Assembly (NCBI RefSeq): GCF_033568475.1 | Contig: NC_133122.1 | Location: forward strand, 145,776,861-145,840,860 | From: Henckelia pumila | Lineage: Eukaryota > Streptophyta > Magnoliopsida > Lamiales > Gesneriaceae | Length of the DNA: 64,000 nt | Reading direction: 5' to 3' | In this document: one piece after another, positions 23,614 to 34,821 of the stretch | Numbering within the stretch: position 1 is the first letter of the stretch | How the letters are laid out: the number at the start of each line of letters is the position of its first letter | Position numbers and translations under genes: made by a program | Notes under the pieces: generated by a model | What the model was told of the DNA's origin: nothing | What the model saw: the letters and a program-made list of their open reading frames with translations, nothing else | The model's database searches: none

Positions 23614-25019
23614 TTCACTTTCAATGAGGTATAAAGATAAATGATTAAGGATAAAGTAAGCTGCAGATATAGCACTTCAAAAGAAACAACAAAAGAAACC
23701 GAGTTAATCGAAAAATAATATTGTTTCTTTTGTAGAGCTAAAAGGCTCATGAAAATAAAGTTTCTAAATTTGGTTTGTTTTAAGGTTAATTTATCTTTGA
23801 TGTCACATATGATGGATAGATTTTGGTGCTATCATCAGTGTGTCTATGCGGGGTTATTATTATTATTGCTAAAGTTCAAATGATGATGAAAGATTCATCG
23901 GTGTACAATGGCAAAACAGTTAAAGTTGAAATAATTTAAAATTTTAGATTATTGTTAAAACCTGAGTTTTATTTGAATCTGAATGAAACATTTATTGTAC
24001 CGACTTTCAGGCGAAATAATTTTTATTTCTATTTTGGGCAAATTCGGTTTATCTTGCTCATTTAGAAATGAAAATTTAGGTTGTTTCATGATTCAAAATT
24101 GGTTGGCTCTGGTTTTTCATCTCGTTACAATAATCTTTTTTTCGGTTGATACAATTGTTTCATTTAATGAGTCCCTGCAATTAAATTTAAAGTCTCAAAG
24201 ATAAAATTTCAGTAAATGAGAATTCAGTTACGTCGTAACATGAGATATTATGTCATCTCCAGATGGAGAATAGAGAAACTTATGTATGACGAAATTCTCA
24301 ATCCTTTAAATTTAACATATTTTGATATTTGTGTTAAATGTATAAAGGAAAAACAAACAAATTAAAGGAGATCTGAAGTCAACAAGAATTTGGATGTCTA
24401 TGAACTTATAAATATGGATATTAGTGGGTCTTCCATATGACTTTTTGGAATGACCCAATAATTTATAACGTTCATAGATAATTATTTTAGATATGACTTT
24501 TATATCTCATTTATGGACAAACACTAATGACTGCAGCATATATCCTTAACAAAGTTGATTAAAGTGATTCTTAAAGATCTAAGGGGTAAAAGTTTTATGT
24601 TCCCACAATTAATTTGATTTTCAGTTAGAAAAATGCTTGTTTTTTGAGGATGTCGAGTTTGTGGGGGGAGATAAAGTTTAAAAATTGTCTTTAAGAAAGA
24701 ATATTTTAATATTTTTACAAGTGTTATTGACATTGATCAAAATTAGTTTTTTGACTTTGTTCAACAACATAATACGGTAAGACAATTTAGGTAAATCTCT
24801 CATTCAAAAAATATTCTAAAAGAACAAACTCTTACATCTCAATAACCTTGTCATTATGGAGTTCCACTCGAGAGAGAAGAAATACAGTCTTAGGTAATTT
24901 GATTGTATGTCTCCAAGAGAATAAGGTCAACATTGACATGATAGAAAATGATTTTATCAATTTCTATCAAGTCATAAAAATTCTAACTCTCGAAATGGAT
25001 TGATGTCAATATAAAGAGA

Positions 25020-26190
25020 TAAAATCTATGAAAGACAATGACATTTGATATCTTGTCTCATTGCCTAAAGTGTGAAGTTCATTGGTTCTAAATGGATATT
25101 TAAAACCATGAGTACTCAAAAGGTAGTGTGAAAAGATATAAGGTTCGTCTTGTCATTAATGAGGTTTTACACAGTAAGATGATATAATTGTACAGATCTT
25201 TCTCTTTGGTTTCTTTGAAAGACTCTTCAGGAATATATTGACATAGTACTGGATTTCAATTAATAAATGATATTTTTACATTTCATCATGTGATCATCTC
25301 GTTCGGTTTTGAGATGAATTTGGTCGATGATTGTATATATCATAAGGTCTGTGGGAGTAAATATTTTTTTGGTTTTGTATGTGATGATAGTCTACTCGTT
25401 AACAATGATATAGATATGTTGCATGACACCAAGAGATTTCTAGCTAAGAGTTTTGATACGAAAGATCTTGGTGATGCATCTTTTGTACTGGGTATCCAGA
25501 TACATTGGGATCGCTCTCGATGTATTTTTGGATTATCACAGAAAAGCTATATCGAGAAAGTTGTAAAGCGATATGGATGCAAGATTGTAAACCAGTTGAT
25601 ACCCTAAGTTGAGGGAGACAATTTAGTCTCAATCATTGCCTTAATAATGATTTAAAGAAAATAAATGCAAAAGATTCTTTATGACTTAGCAGTAGATAAT
25701 CTAATGTATTACTAAGGTATATACACGTAAAGCTTTTATATACGTGAATGGGATGTTGGACAAATATTCAAATAATTTAGGAGTAGACTATTGAAAAATA
25801 GTCAATTACGTATTATGAAATTTACAGAAAATAGAAGGAATTATATGCTCACATATCAGAGGTCAGATCGGTTTTGAGATCATTTGGTATACTGACTCTG
25901 ATTTAAGGGATGTCTAGATAGTGTGAAAACTATGTTGGACTATTTAAACTACTGCCAAAAGGTGTTATCTCACAAAAGAGTACTAAAAAGTCACTTGTTA
26001 TAGTCTCTTTTGTAATGACAGTAGATTTTATAGTGTGTTATAAAGCATCCAATCAAGTTTATGATTATTGAAGAAAGAGTCCAGGGTGAATAGTTGTCTA
26101 TAAAGCACTTCAGTACAAACTCCATGTTTGTGGATCCATTTGCTAAGGGACTATCACCCAAAAGGTTTTGTGTGCACATTATTTATATGG
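25020..26190 (+). pseudogene. Copia reverse transcriptase and RNase H remnants
   Basis: Fragments in shifting frames: KWIFKT near 25090; then from 25290 a stretch with DDCIYHKVCGSKY, a catalytic box reading VCDD in place of YVDD (DDSLLVNND), AKSFDTKDLGDASFVLGIQ and LSQKSYIEKVVKRYGC; then an RNase H tail near 26115-26170 (FVDPFAKGLSPK). A piece of reverse transcriptase between 25250 and 25290 appears deleted. No integrase, protease or gag was recognised upstream. Confidence 0.75.
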
Positions 26191-26653
26191 GTGTTAAGTC
26201 AATTAAAGATATTCAGTTTTGTGGGAGTTTGTAATTTTAAATGCTTTTATAGACATATTTCAGTGATTCGGTTTTTGGTTTATGGATACATAAGGAAAAA
26301 TTATTTCTGCAGAAATAAAGGTTTTGGTTTATTCACACTCTGACTCTGTTTTGGTTGATCTCACTAAAGTTAAGGGTGTACCAGTTGGAAATAGGCATGT
26401 TAAGATCACGTTACATGAAATTTCCATGCTACACATCCACATCATAATCCATGTCGTTCAGTTATCTGACATATGTGACCATTGATGGGTCGAGTTACGA
26501 TGAATGTGACAAAAGCCTCTTTGATCCTATGTTAGTATGATTGATGGACCGGATTAGCAGTAGATACATTTCGGTAATGACAGCGAAGTTGAGCTCATTT
26601 GGTTATTTTGCAAAACATAATTATAAAGTTTCACATATAGCCCAGTGGGAGAT

Positions 26654-27123
26654 TGTTGGATCATAAATCCAACGTTGGGCTTATATGTAAATAATTATGT
26701 ATTGTGGACTGTCAAATAAAGTTAGCCCATAAAAGTGATCTAAATAAGGTTTCAGTTTAATTGGACTTTAATGTATCTAATATGATGTGGTCTTTAATGT
26801 GTAGATACTAGTGGGCTTTTCTATTTGATTGATGGGTTTAAATAGAATCCCAAAATATAAATATAGGGTTATGGTCCCCAGATCACACGACGTCTAAATC
26901 GACACAGTCATTCTATTCTATTCCCATCGATAGATAGAGAGCGTGAGAGAACTGAAGGAACTCTCAAGGCAAATCGTGTTGATCTGGAAGGCCAAATCAC
27001 GCAGATCTACATCAGTCAATTGTAAAAATTAAGGTACGCTTCCGCTTAAGTTTACAGTATTTAATCTTAATGATTTAGCATGATGATTCTGTGTTTAAGT
27101 TTACTGAGAATTTTTCCCTTACA
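26654..27123 (+). repeat. 3' LTR of the 21135-27123 copia element
   Basis: 470 bp, preceded by the polypurine tract CCCAGTGGGAGAT and followed by target duplication AAAAT (27124-27128). Confidence 0.92.
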
Positions 27124-27636
27124 AAAATATGCTTTTATATTTGTAGAAAGGAGGGTGAAAAGTACGACATGTGTGGTAAAAAACTCCCAACATGCAAGAG
27201 CTCAACCTTCGATTGGAGAAAAAAACAACAATTTATTTCATGTCAATCAAACTGAAACTCAAGAAATGTCACCTACTCCTACGCTTTGGTCATTTCAAGT
27301 ACCATATCCAACTCAATTAGCGAGCTCTCTAATGCACACTGTAAGTTAAAAATGTTATTGCAAGTCTACATAGATAAATTCGTTGATATTATACTCACAA
27401 ACTTATCATTAAGGAACATGGATTGCATAACAACTTTAATGGATTCAGTCAAAATCTGATGAAAAATTCAAGCCATAACTTTTCCAGGTTTGTGTTGTAT
27501 ATATTTAGATTACATGAATACTTTTATTACGTGGATTAATAATTAATTGTCGTAAATCGAATGTATTTTCTATAGGATGCTTGGAAACATCGATGATGTG
27601 GGAACAACTTTTGGAGATTTCGGACCACTATGCTAG

Positions 27637-27963
27637 AACATGTCTTTTGTTCATTTGGAATGAAAATGTTTTGTACTTTCAATTATTTGTTGAGAGAGCT
27701 ATTATCATGTCTTTGGAATTTCAATTACGATTTATGGTATTATGTTTTTAAGTGATTTTGATTCATATTAAAAGTAGATATATAGGATTTATATGATTAT
27801 ATTTTGTTGAAAAAACGTGATATATTTTTGTGGATATGCTTAAAATTTTTATAGTGTTAAAAGGAGCAAAAGAGAAATTGTTTCTCTTATACAGTAGCAT
27901 TTACATTGGCTAGAGTACGTACGTTTTATTAGCATTTATAAATGGGTAGAATATATATTTTTA
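27637..27963. other. AT-rich intergenic DNA
   Basis: Region after the stop of the FAR1-related pseudogene; probably its old 3' UTR. Nothing else seen. Confidence 0.4.
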
Positions 27964-29437
27964 GAGTTATTTGCACCAAACACTCTTGTAAAATATTGAA
28001 AATGCACATTTCTCCCCTGTGAAATTTTAATAGGCATCTTCAACCCTAACCTTTTAAAAAATTAGCACACTCGCCCCTTCAGATGAGTGATTGTTGCGCA
28101 CGCGCCCCTCATGCGACTGGACAAAGATTTTGATATTTTTTTTGCACCAAATACCCCTGTAAAATATTAAAAATGCATATTTGACCCCTGTGAAAATAAT
28201 TTTTAAATATATTCAACCCATAATACACAATTTTTATTAAAATCTAATTATAAAATATTTAGCAAACACTTTTTGTTTTATTAATTTTATTTTTATTTTT
28301 AAATGATTATATAATTATTTTCTAAAAAATATTATTGTTTTATCTTGTTATCATTATTTTATTAAACTTTCTTCTTGTTTTCAACTTTTTCATTAAACCT
28401 GCATTCATAAACAAGTATTTAAATAATTTCAAGTGCCAAAATATTGAACTAAACCGATAAGTTCAAACATATTGCTTTTTCAATTTAGGACTATATATTA
28501 TTGAACCAAAATTTAAATTTTTCGAGAATATGCATTGCACAATCTGTAATAAATAATAAAAAAATAACATGCTTATATAATTCTAAATCAAAAAAGTAAC
28601 ATTCATGAAATTATCATTTGGTTCAATATTTTGGTATTTTTAGATATTTAAATCCTTATTTATGAATCATGTTTAATGAAAAAGTTGAAAACACGGAGCG
28701 ATTTGATAAAATAATGATAACGAGATAAAATAATAATTTTTTAAAAATAAATTAATTAAAAATTTATATTAAAAAATAAAAATAAATAAAATTAAAAATG
28801 TTTGAAAAATATTTTATAATTAGATCTTAATAAATATTGTGTATTATTATTTAATGCAAATTTTGCAATTCATTTTAAAAAAATTAGATTTTGGTTCAAA
28901 AATATATAATACTAAATTGAAAAGTAATATGCATGAAATTATCATTTTGATTTAATATTTTTGTACATTTAGATATTTAAATCTCGTTTATGAATCCATT
29001 TTTAATCGAGAAGTTGGAAACAAGAAGAAAGTTTAATAAAATAATGATAACAAGATAAAATAATAATATTTTTAGACATAAATATATAATCATAATAAAT
29101 TTAAAATTCAAAATAAAATTAATAAAACGAAAAGTGTTTGATAAATAATTTATAATAAGATTTTAATAAAAATTGTGTATTATGAGTTGAATAAATTTAA
29201 AAATTATTTTCACATGGGTCAAATATGCATTTTTAATATTTCACAGGGATATTTGGTGCAAAAAAAATATCAAAATCTTTGCCCAGTCGCATGAGGGCGT
29301 GTGCTGCAACAATCACTCATCTGAAGGGCGAGTGTGCTAATTTTTTAAAAGGTAGGGTTGAAGATGTCTATTAAAATTTCACAGGGAAGAAGTGTGCATT
29401 TTCAATATTTCATAGGGGTGTTTGGTGCAAATAACTC
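27964..29437. mobile_element. Foldback element with long inverted arms
   Basis: The ends are inverted copies: GAGTTATTTGCACCAAACAC at 27964 and its complement ending at 29437, each flanked by TA. Homology between the arms runs at least 230 bp (left 27964-28195, right 29206-29437), including a GC-richer block with CAGTCGCATGAGG. Weaker inverted similarity continues inward (28200-28520 against 28985-29205). A further partial copy of the right-arm type lies at about 28550-28870. No coding potential. The class is unclear; TA flanks would fit a mariner-like target, but the termini are not Stowaway-like. Confidence 0.85.
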
Positions 29438-29637
29438 TATATTTTTATATAAATTTATTGTAATAATTAAATTTAAAATATTAATTTTTTACGTTCTATA
29501 TGATTTTACCAAAAAAAATAAGAATAATAGAAGTGTTAGATCTCAATGTAAAAGTTTTACCATGAAATATAAATTTCATATAATTTTTAAATATCAAATA
29601 TTGAGTTTTAAACTTTGAGAATAACAACAGAGTGAAT

Positions 29638-29670
29638 AGTAATAATAGTAATAATAATAATAATAAAAAG
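29638..29670 (+). repeat. AAT microsatellite
   Basis: Run of AATAAT-type repeats, about 33 bp. Confidence 0.8.
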
Positions 29671-29769
29671 AAACGAAGGATTTTGTTTGTGTGATTATGG
29701 CAGGTTAAAGTACAATAATATTATAACAAAAAAATGGGCACGTGCAAAAAAAAAAATAACAACAGTAAA

Positions 29770-30180
29770 ATTGAGAATTACAAAAAAAATTAGCTAACCA
29801 TGACCATGGTTCTTTAATCACAATAAAATTGACAATTTGCCCACAGGGGCATAGGCGAGTTGGTAAGGTCTGAGGTGACGTGGAAAGAAATTCCCCAGCG
29901 TTGCGGGTTCGATCCTCGTGTGGAGCATATTCCTCATTGAAATATTTGGGGGTATGGTATGGGGGTTGGACCATGTTGTTCTCTCCCTCAGGTCCCTGCC
30001 TACTCGTGCACATCCTTCGATTCAATCCCCGCATGAGCCAATGAGCCTCTGATTCATGTGGGATGAGGTCCATTTTGAGGTCAACCATTTTTTAATAAAA
30101 TTGACAATTAAAAAAATTGACGCGTGTCAATTATTTAGTAACAGGGAGTAAATCTCCGGGAGTAGGATAGAATTGGCCGG
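29770..30180 (-). repeat. Dispersed short repeat, SINE-filled copy
   Basis: Inverted copy of the repeat at 16158-16270: read on the minus strand it starts GGCCAATTCTATCCTACTC and ends near AAAGAACCATGG. It is split by the SINE at 29838-30093. Confidence 0.65.
29838..30093 (+). mobile_element. tRNA-derived SINE with perfect 16-bp target duplication
   Basis: A 256-bp insertion flanked by AATAAAATTGACAATT on both sides (29822-29837 and 30094-30109). Near its start it has an A-box-like TAGGCGAGTTGG (29852-29863), and 42 bp later a B-box GGTTCGATCC (29906-29915), the internal RNA polymerase III promoter of tRNA-derived SINEs. It ends in a T run. The matching site without the insertion is visible in the sister repeat near 16218-16240, confirming the boundaries independently. 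Confidence 0.92.
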
Positions 30181-30667
30181 AAGAAGGCATCCAATAAAAA
30201 TTCGCAAAATTAGGTGATGAAAATAATTCATGAATTTAAATTTGAAAATTGTCGTTGACAGTCCAAAAATTTATTCTTGTATTTAACCTTTATAATTGTT
30301 CGTGTGATGTTACAGAATTAACCTCACTTGATTGTCTCACATTTTTTCGATTTTCACAGAAACTTTCCAAATGAGGTTGTTTGTAATTTTTATTTTTTAT
30401 TACGTATCTTTGAGTATCTGTCATTTTTTTGTCAAATATTTATTCAAACACAATTTTTTTTTTTAAATCGGGAAAATACATTGTGCAAGATCGATAATTA
30501 TCTTCGAAATGCCATATGTTACCAGTTATATGACTTTTTTGGAAATTAATTTACAGCAATAACATCGATAAATTATCATTTGGAATAACTATACATAAGC
30601 AAAAAGTGTGTCATTTGAAGAGAGGGAGGGGGAAAAAAGGTCTACCATATGCATTTTATTTAATAAG
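30110..30667. other. AT-rich intergenic DNA
   Basis: Rest of the short repeat to 30180, then nothing recognised up to the copia LTR. Confidence 0.4.
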
Positions 30668-31278
30668 TGTGAGAATGTTTCTTAAACTAAAAGGCCTATT
30701 AATTCCGTCGTACCTTTCTAGCTTGGGCTCAATATTGAACTGACCATCTTGTATCTTGGGCTTAAGCTAAAGGGGCCCAATATTTATTGAATTTAACGGC
30801 GAGGAGTTAATCAATTAATAGGGGATAGAATAAAAGTGGAAGTCAGAGTCACATTCAAAGATTAATTTCCCATCTCAAATATTGAAGTCGATTGCATCAG
30901 AAATCAGAGGAAGCAGAAGAATCAAGAAGTATAGGAAACAAGTGATGTTATTAAGAAGTATCTTGGATTATACTTTGTTTTGGGAGATTATACTCTGTAA
31001 TCTGTATTTTCTGATTCAAGATCAATAAAGAAGTGGGTGTTCGTCCGTGGATGTAGATCATTTATGATCGAACCACATAATCTGTGTTGTCTTGATTTCT
31101 TGTGCCTTATGGTTTATTTGATTTCCTTAGCATGTTCTGTGTAGAGTGGTTAAGCTGATTCAGTGTTATATGTTAGAGCATATGTGCTTGGTTTCTTGAT
31201 TCGATCTGTGTTGAATTCGTGTGTGCTGAGGGTTGAGTTCTCTGATTTGGATTGATTAGGTGATTACATTAGTTGACA
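30668..31278 (+). repeat. 5' LTR of the 30668-35950 copia element
   Basis: 611 bp, TG to CA. Differs from the 3' LTR at about 17 sites, mostly transitions. Confidence 0.93.
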
Positions 31279-31280
31279 AG

Positions 31281-31296
31281 TGGCGCCGTCTGTGGG
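31281..31296 (+). other. Primer-binding region
   Basis: TGGCGCCGTCTGTGGG two bases after the LTR. TGGCGCC is complementary to a tRNA 3' end; I do not assign the tRNA. Confidence 0.7.
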
Positions 31297-31312
31297 AATC
31301 GCTTCAGAGAAA

Positions 31313-32590
31313 ATGGGATCACTTAAGTTCGATTTAGAGAAATTCACTGGGAAGAATGATTTTTCTTTATGGAGAATCAAAATGAGAGCAATACTGATTC
31401 AACAAGGTTTGATTGATGCCCTTGGAGTGAAAGAAGAAAGGTCGGGGGATGAAAAATCTGTCAAAGATAGAGAGATTCTGATGAATAAGGCACACAACAC
31501 TATTATATTGTGTCTTGGAGATAAACCACTTCGTGAAGTGGCCAAGGAGACATCACCAGCTGCTGTTTGGAACAAGTTGGAGTCCCTCTATATGACTAAA
31601 TCCCCGGCTAACAGGTTATATATGAAACAGAGACTCTATTCCTTCAAGATACATCAAAAAAAGGAGTTGGATGATCAGATAGATGAGTTCATCAAGATTC
31701 TTGATGATCTGAAAAATCTCGACATAAAACTTGATGATGAAGACCGAGCCCTGATATTATTGAATGCTCTCCCGAAGTCATTTGAAAATTTCAGAGACGC
31801 AATGTTGTATGGAAGGGAACAATCAATAACATTGGAAGAGGTACAATCGGCCATTCAATCTAAGGAATTACAGAAAAAGCTAAAGAATGACATCGAGCCA
31901 AAAGGAGAGAGTCTTGTAACTCGAGGTAGACCTGAGAAGAGAACAAGGAAAACTAAGGATTTTAGACCAAGATTAAAAAGTCAGATAAGATATAAATGTT
32001 TCCATTGCCATAAGGAATGACACTTTAAAAGGGATTGTCTTGACAGAAAATTTAAAGCCAAAAGTGAAGGAGAAGTTGTTGTGGCAAAAAAGGGATATGA
32101 ATCAGTTGAGGCCCTTAATATAACTGGGAAGGATCCTAATAATGAGTGGATCTTAGACTCAGGGTGTTCATTCCATATGTGTCCAAATAAGTCATGGTTT
32201 GAGAACATTGAAGAATCCGAAGAAGGGGTAGTGTTACTGGGAAATAACAAGACTTGCAGGATCAAAGGCATTAGAAGTGTAAGACTGATATTACATGATG
32301 GAACAGATAAAATCCTGCATGATGTTAGACTAGTACCTGAACTAAAGAGGAATTTGATATCCCTTGGCACTTTGTATTCACTTGGTTATGTCTTCAAATC
32401 AGAAAATGGAACACTCAAAGTATTGAAAGGCTCCCTTGTGGTAATGAAAGCTGTGAAGAAGAATTCTTTGTATATACTGCTGGGAAGTACTGTAATAGGG
32501 GGTGCATCAGTAGTACAAGATAAAGTGGACAATACAAGGTTGTGGCATCTAAGGATGGGACACCTAATTGAAAGTGGCTACACGAATTAG
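31313..32590 (+). pseudogene. Copia gag, zinc knuckle, protease and GAG-pre-integrase region
   Basis: The likely start is ATG at 31313 (MGSLKFDLEKFTGKNDFSLW); the open frame before it comes from the primer-binding region. Gag of the UBN2 type runs to a zinc knuckle (CFHCHKE) that is cut by TGA at 32018, where copia knuckles have Gly. Coding continues in the same frame as HFKRDC. Protease follows (WILDSGCSFHMC, active site DSG), then the GAG-pre-integrase segment (LWHLRMGHL), which ends in a frameshift near 32575. Apart from the stop, gag and protease look well kept. Confidence 0.88.
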
Positions 32591-32779
32591 CCAAGAAAAA
32601 TCTACTCTGTGGGGATAAGATGACTGATCTGGATCTGTGTGAGCACTGTGTGTTAGGCAAAGCAAAAAAAGGCAAAGTTCCAGCAAACTGTTCATACATC
32701 AGCAAAACCACTTCAGTATGTACATTCTGATCTTTGGGGTCCATCAAAGACAAAAACAAATGGAGGAGGTAGATATTTC

Positions 32780-33670
32780 ATGTCCATCATTGATGACTTT
32801 ACAAGGAGACTTTGGATTTATGTACTTAAAACAAAGGATGAAGCTCTTGGGAAGTTCAAAGACTGGGTACAAATAACAGAGACTAAGATAGACATGAAAG
32901 TGAAGAACTTAAGGACTAATAATGGCCTGGAATACTGCTCTGAGGAATCTGCACAATACTGTAGGTCTAAAGGAATCACAAGGCACAGAACAAATCCAAG
33001 AACTCCACAGCAAAACGGTTTGGCAGAGAGAATGAATCGGACATTGCTTGAAAGAGTAAGATGTATGCTATTATATGCAAGCCTGCCAAAGTCTTTCTGG
33101 GGTGAGGCACTTTCTATAGCATGTTACTTGATAAACAGAAGCCCCTCAAGTGCAATAGGCTTCAAGACTCCTATGGAATTATGGAGTGGGACTCCCTCTG
33201 ATTACTCAAAGCTCAATATATTTGGTTGCTTGGCATATGCACATGTCAAGCAAGACAAGTTAGAACCAAGGGCACTGAGGTGTGTATTCATAGGTTACCC
33301 TGAAGGAGTCAAAGGTTATAAAGTATGGAATATGGAACCTACTGCTACAAGGTATTTTAATACCAGAGATGTCACCTTTGATGAAACAAGATTAGGATAC
33401 TTAGTAAACAAGGAAGAAAGCATCCAGAAAGATGGTACACATAAGAAATCTCAGGCTGAGGTGGAGCTTATAAAGGAAAATTCATTGAAAGAAACTAAGG
33501 AATTCTCTGAAACAGTACAGCAGACAGAAGATTTGCCAAGTGAAAGAGATCTAAGTACCTACGAACTAGCCATAGACAAAACAAGGAGAGAAACAAGACC
33601 TCCACAAAGATTTGGGTATAAACAAGGAGAGAAACAAGACCTCCACAAAGATTTGGGTATGCTGACCTAA
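32780..33670 (+). pseudogene. Copia integrase with a frame-breaking 41-bp tandem duplication
   Basis: Integrase core: FIMSIIDDFTRRLW near the start, then LRTNNGLEYCS and TPQQNGLAERMNRTLLERVRCML, giving the D, D(N) and E region. The second catalytic Asp of the usual TDNG/TDRG motif reads as Asn (RTNNG). The C-terminal GKxxD-type segment (NIFGCLAYAH, RCVFIGYPEGVKGYKVW) follows. Near the end, a 41-bp unit (33579-33619) is repeated at once (33620-33660); because 41 is not a multiple of three, the frame is lost before the reverse transcriptase. Confidence 0.85.
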
Positions 33671-33699
33671 CTTGGTATGCACTAACAATAGCAGAGCAG

Positions 33700-34808
33700 G
33701 TGGAGAAAGATGAGCCATCAAGTTATAAGGAGGCAGTGTCTGGAAAATTCAGAAGACAGTGGCTGGATGCAATGGATGATGAAGTCAGTTCACTTCTGAA
33801 GAATAAGACATGGAAACTTGTACCCAGACCCCATAAACAGAGAGTTTTGGGATTTAAGTGGTTATACAAGTTAAAGGGAGCCCTACCAAATGACAACAAA
33901 GTAAAATACAAGGCAAGACTTGTGCCAAGGGCTATGCTCAAATAGAAGGGATTGATTATAATGAAATATACTCACCTGTTGTCAAACACTGCTCCATTAG
34001 ATTGGTACTTGCCTTAATCACTCAGTTGGATTGGGAGCTAGAACAGCTTGATGTCAAGACTGCATTTTTGCATGGTGAGTTAGAGGAGACAATCTATATG
34101 GAGCAGCCGGAAGGATATATAAAGACAGGAGATGAAAATCTAGTATGTTTGTTAGAAAAATCTCTTTATGGCTTGAAACAAAGCCCTCGACAATGGAATA
34201 GAAGATTTGATGAATTTATGATGAAGCTAAAGTTGGAGAGAAGCAGTTATGACATTTGTGTTTATGTCATGAAACAAGGTACTCAAGTGAAGGTTATATT
34301 GTTGCTTTATGTGGATGATATTCTAATAGCTAGCAAAGATATATCTGAAATCCAACGGTTGAAGGACAAACTAAGTTCTGAATTCAAGATGAAAGATCTA
34401 GGGAAAGCCAAGAAAATCTTAGGCATGGATATCAAGAGAGAAATACAGTCAAGGACACTTAACTTGACTCAATCAGCATATCTGGAAAAGGTATTGCTGA
34501 GATTTAACATGAATTCTTCTAAGATGGTTGGCACACCTCTAGCACAACATATAAAACTATCATCTGAACAGTCACCTAAAACCGAAGAAGAGAAGAAGGA
34601 GATGGAGCACATACCTTATGCAAGCGTTGTTGGTAACATAATGTATGCTATGGTTTGTAGTAGACCAGATCTGGCTTATGCTATAAGCATGATTTCCAGG
34701 TTCATGTTAAACCCTGGACTTGAACACTGGAAGGCACTAAAGTGGGTATTCAGGTATTTAAACGGGTTCATCAAGTCTGGGATTAGTTTTCAAAGGACAA
34801 AGAATTGA
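33700..34808 (+). pseudogene. Copia reverse transcriptase
   Basis: Two frames, 33700-33945 and 34002-34808, joined by a frameshift near 33930. Recognisable blocks: SGKFRRQWLDAMDDEVSSL, FKWLYKLK, LEQLDVKTAFLHGELEETIY, SLYGLKQSPRQW and an intact catalytic YVDDILIAS. The tail has VVGNIMYAMVCSRPDLAYA. A TGA ends the frame at 34806, and reading resumes in RNase H. Confidence 0.88.
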
Positions 34809-34821
34809 GTCAAATCCTATA

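Larger units (their letters stand above)
21135..27123 (+). mobile_element. Copia LTR retrotransposon, complete ends, decayed coding (non-autonomous)
   Basis: LTRs at 21135-21604 and 26654-27123 are both 470 bp, start TGTTGGATC and end TTACA, and differ at about 10 positions (near 98% identity by hand count). AAAAT flanks both ends (21130-21134 and 27124-27128). A primer-binding site TGGTATCAGA follows the 5' LTR, and a purine-rich CCCAGTGGGAGAT precedes the 3' LTR. The interior is 5.05 kb: a GC-rich island, a stem-loop array, then scattered reverse transcriptase and RNase H remnants. Similar LTRs around unreadable coding suggest recent movement by proteins from a relative. It sits in an intron of the FAR1-related pseudogene. 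Confidence 0.92.
16825..27636 (+). pseudogene. FAR1/FHY3-related (FRS) gene, disrupted by two LTR insertions
   Basis: Segment 16825-18669 holds a FAR1-type zinc DNA-binding domain (YCEYAHSKGFSVRRGK, CQAILRIRK, HNHEMV), a MULE transposase domain (FGDVISYETTYRTN, IFTDQCQAM, CSQHRLCQ) and a SWIM finger (CTCHYFEMEGVLCRYIL). Damage: TGA at 17875 in place of the Trp of the C-x-W-H motif, a frameshift near 18410, and His to Tyr in the SWIM finger. A 2.1-kb LTR-like insertion splits the frame at 18670; reading resumes at 20746 (SDVVYKNQMMRLCYDLV). A donor-like site follows at 21032. A copia element fills the intron, and an acceptor at 27146 restarts coding. Exons 27147-27340, 27414-27487 and 27576-27636 end in GDFGPLC and a stop. 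Intact FRS proteins are transposase-derived transcription factors; this copy should not be functional. Confidence 0.8.

Noticed and set aside
29838-29930. A possible tRNA gene (A-box and B-box present)
   Set aside because: The segment does not fold as a tRNA cloverleaf and sits inside a 256-bp unit with target duplication, so it is the head of a SINE.
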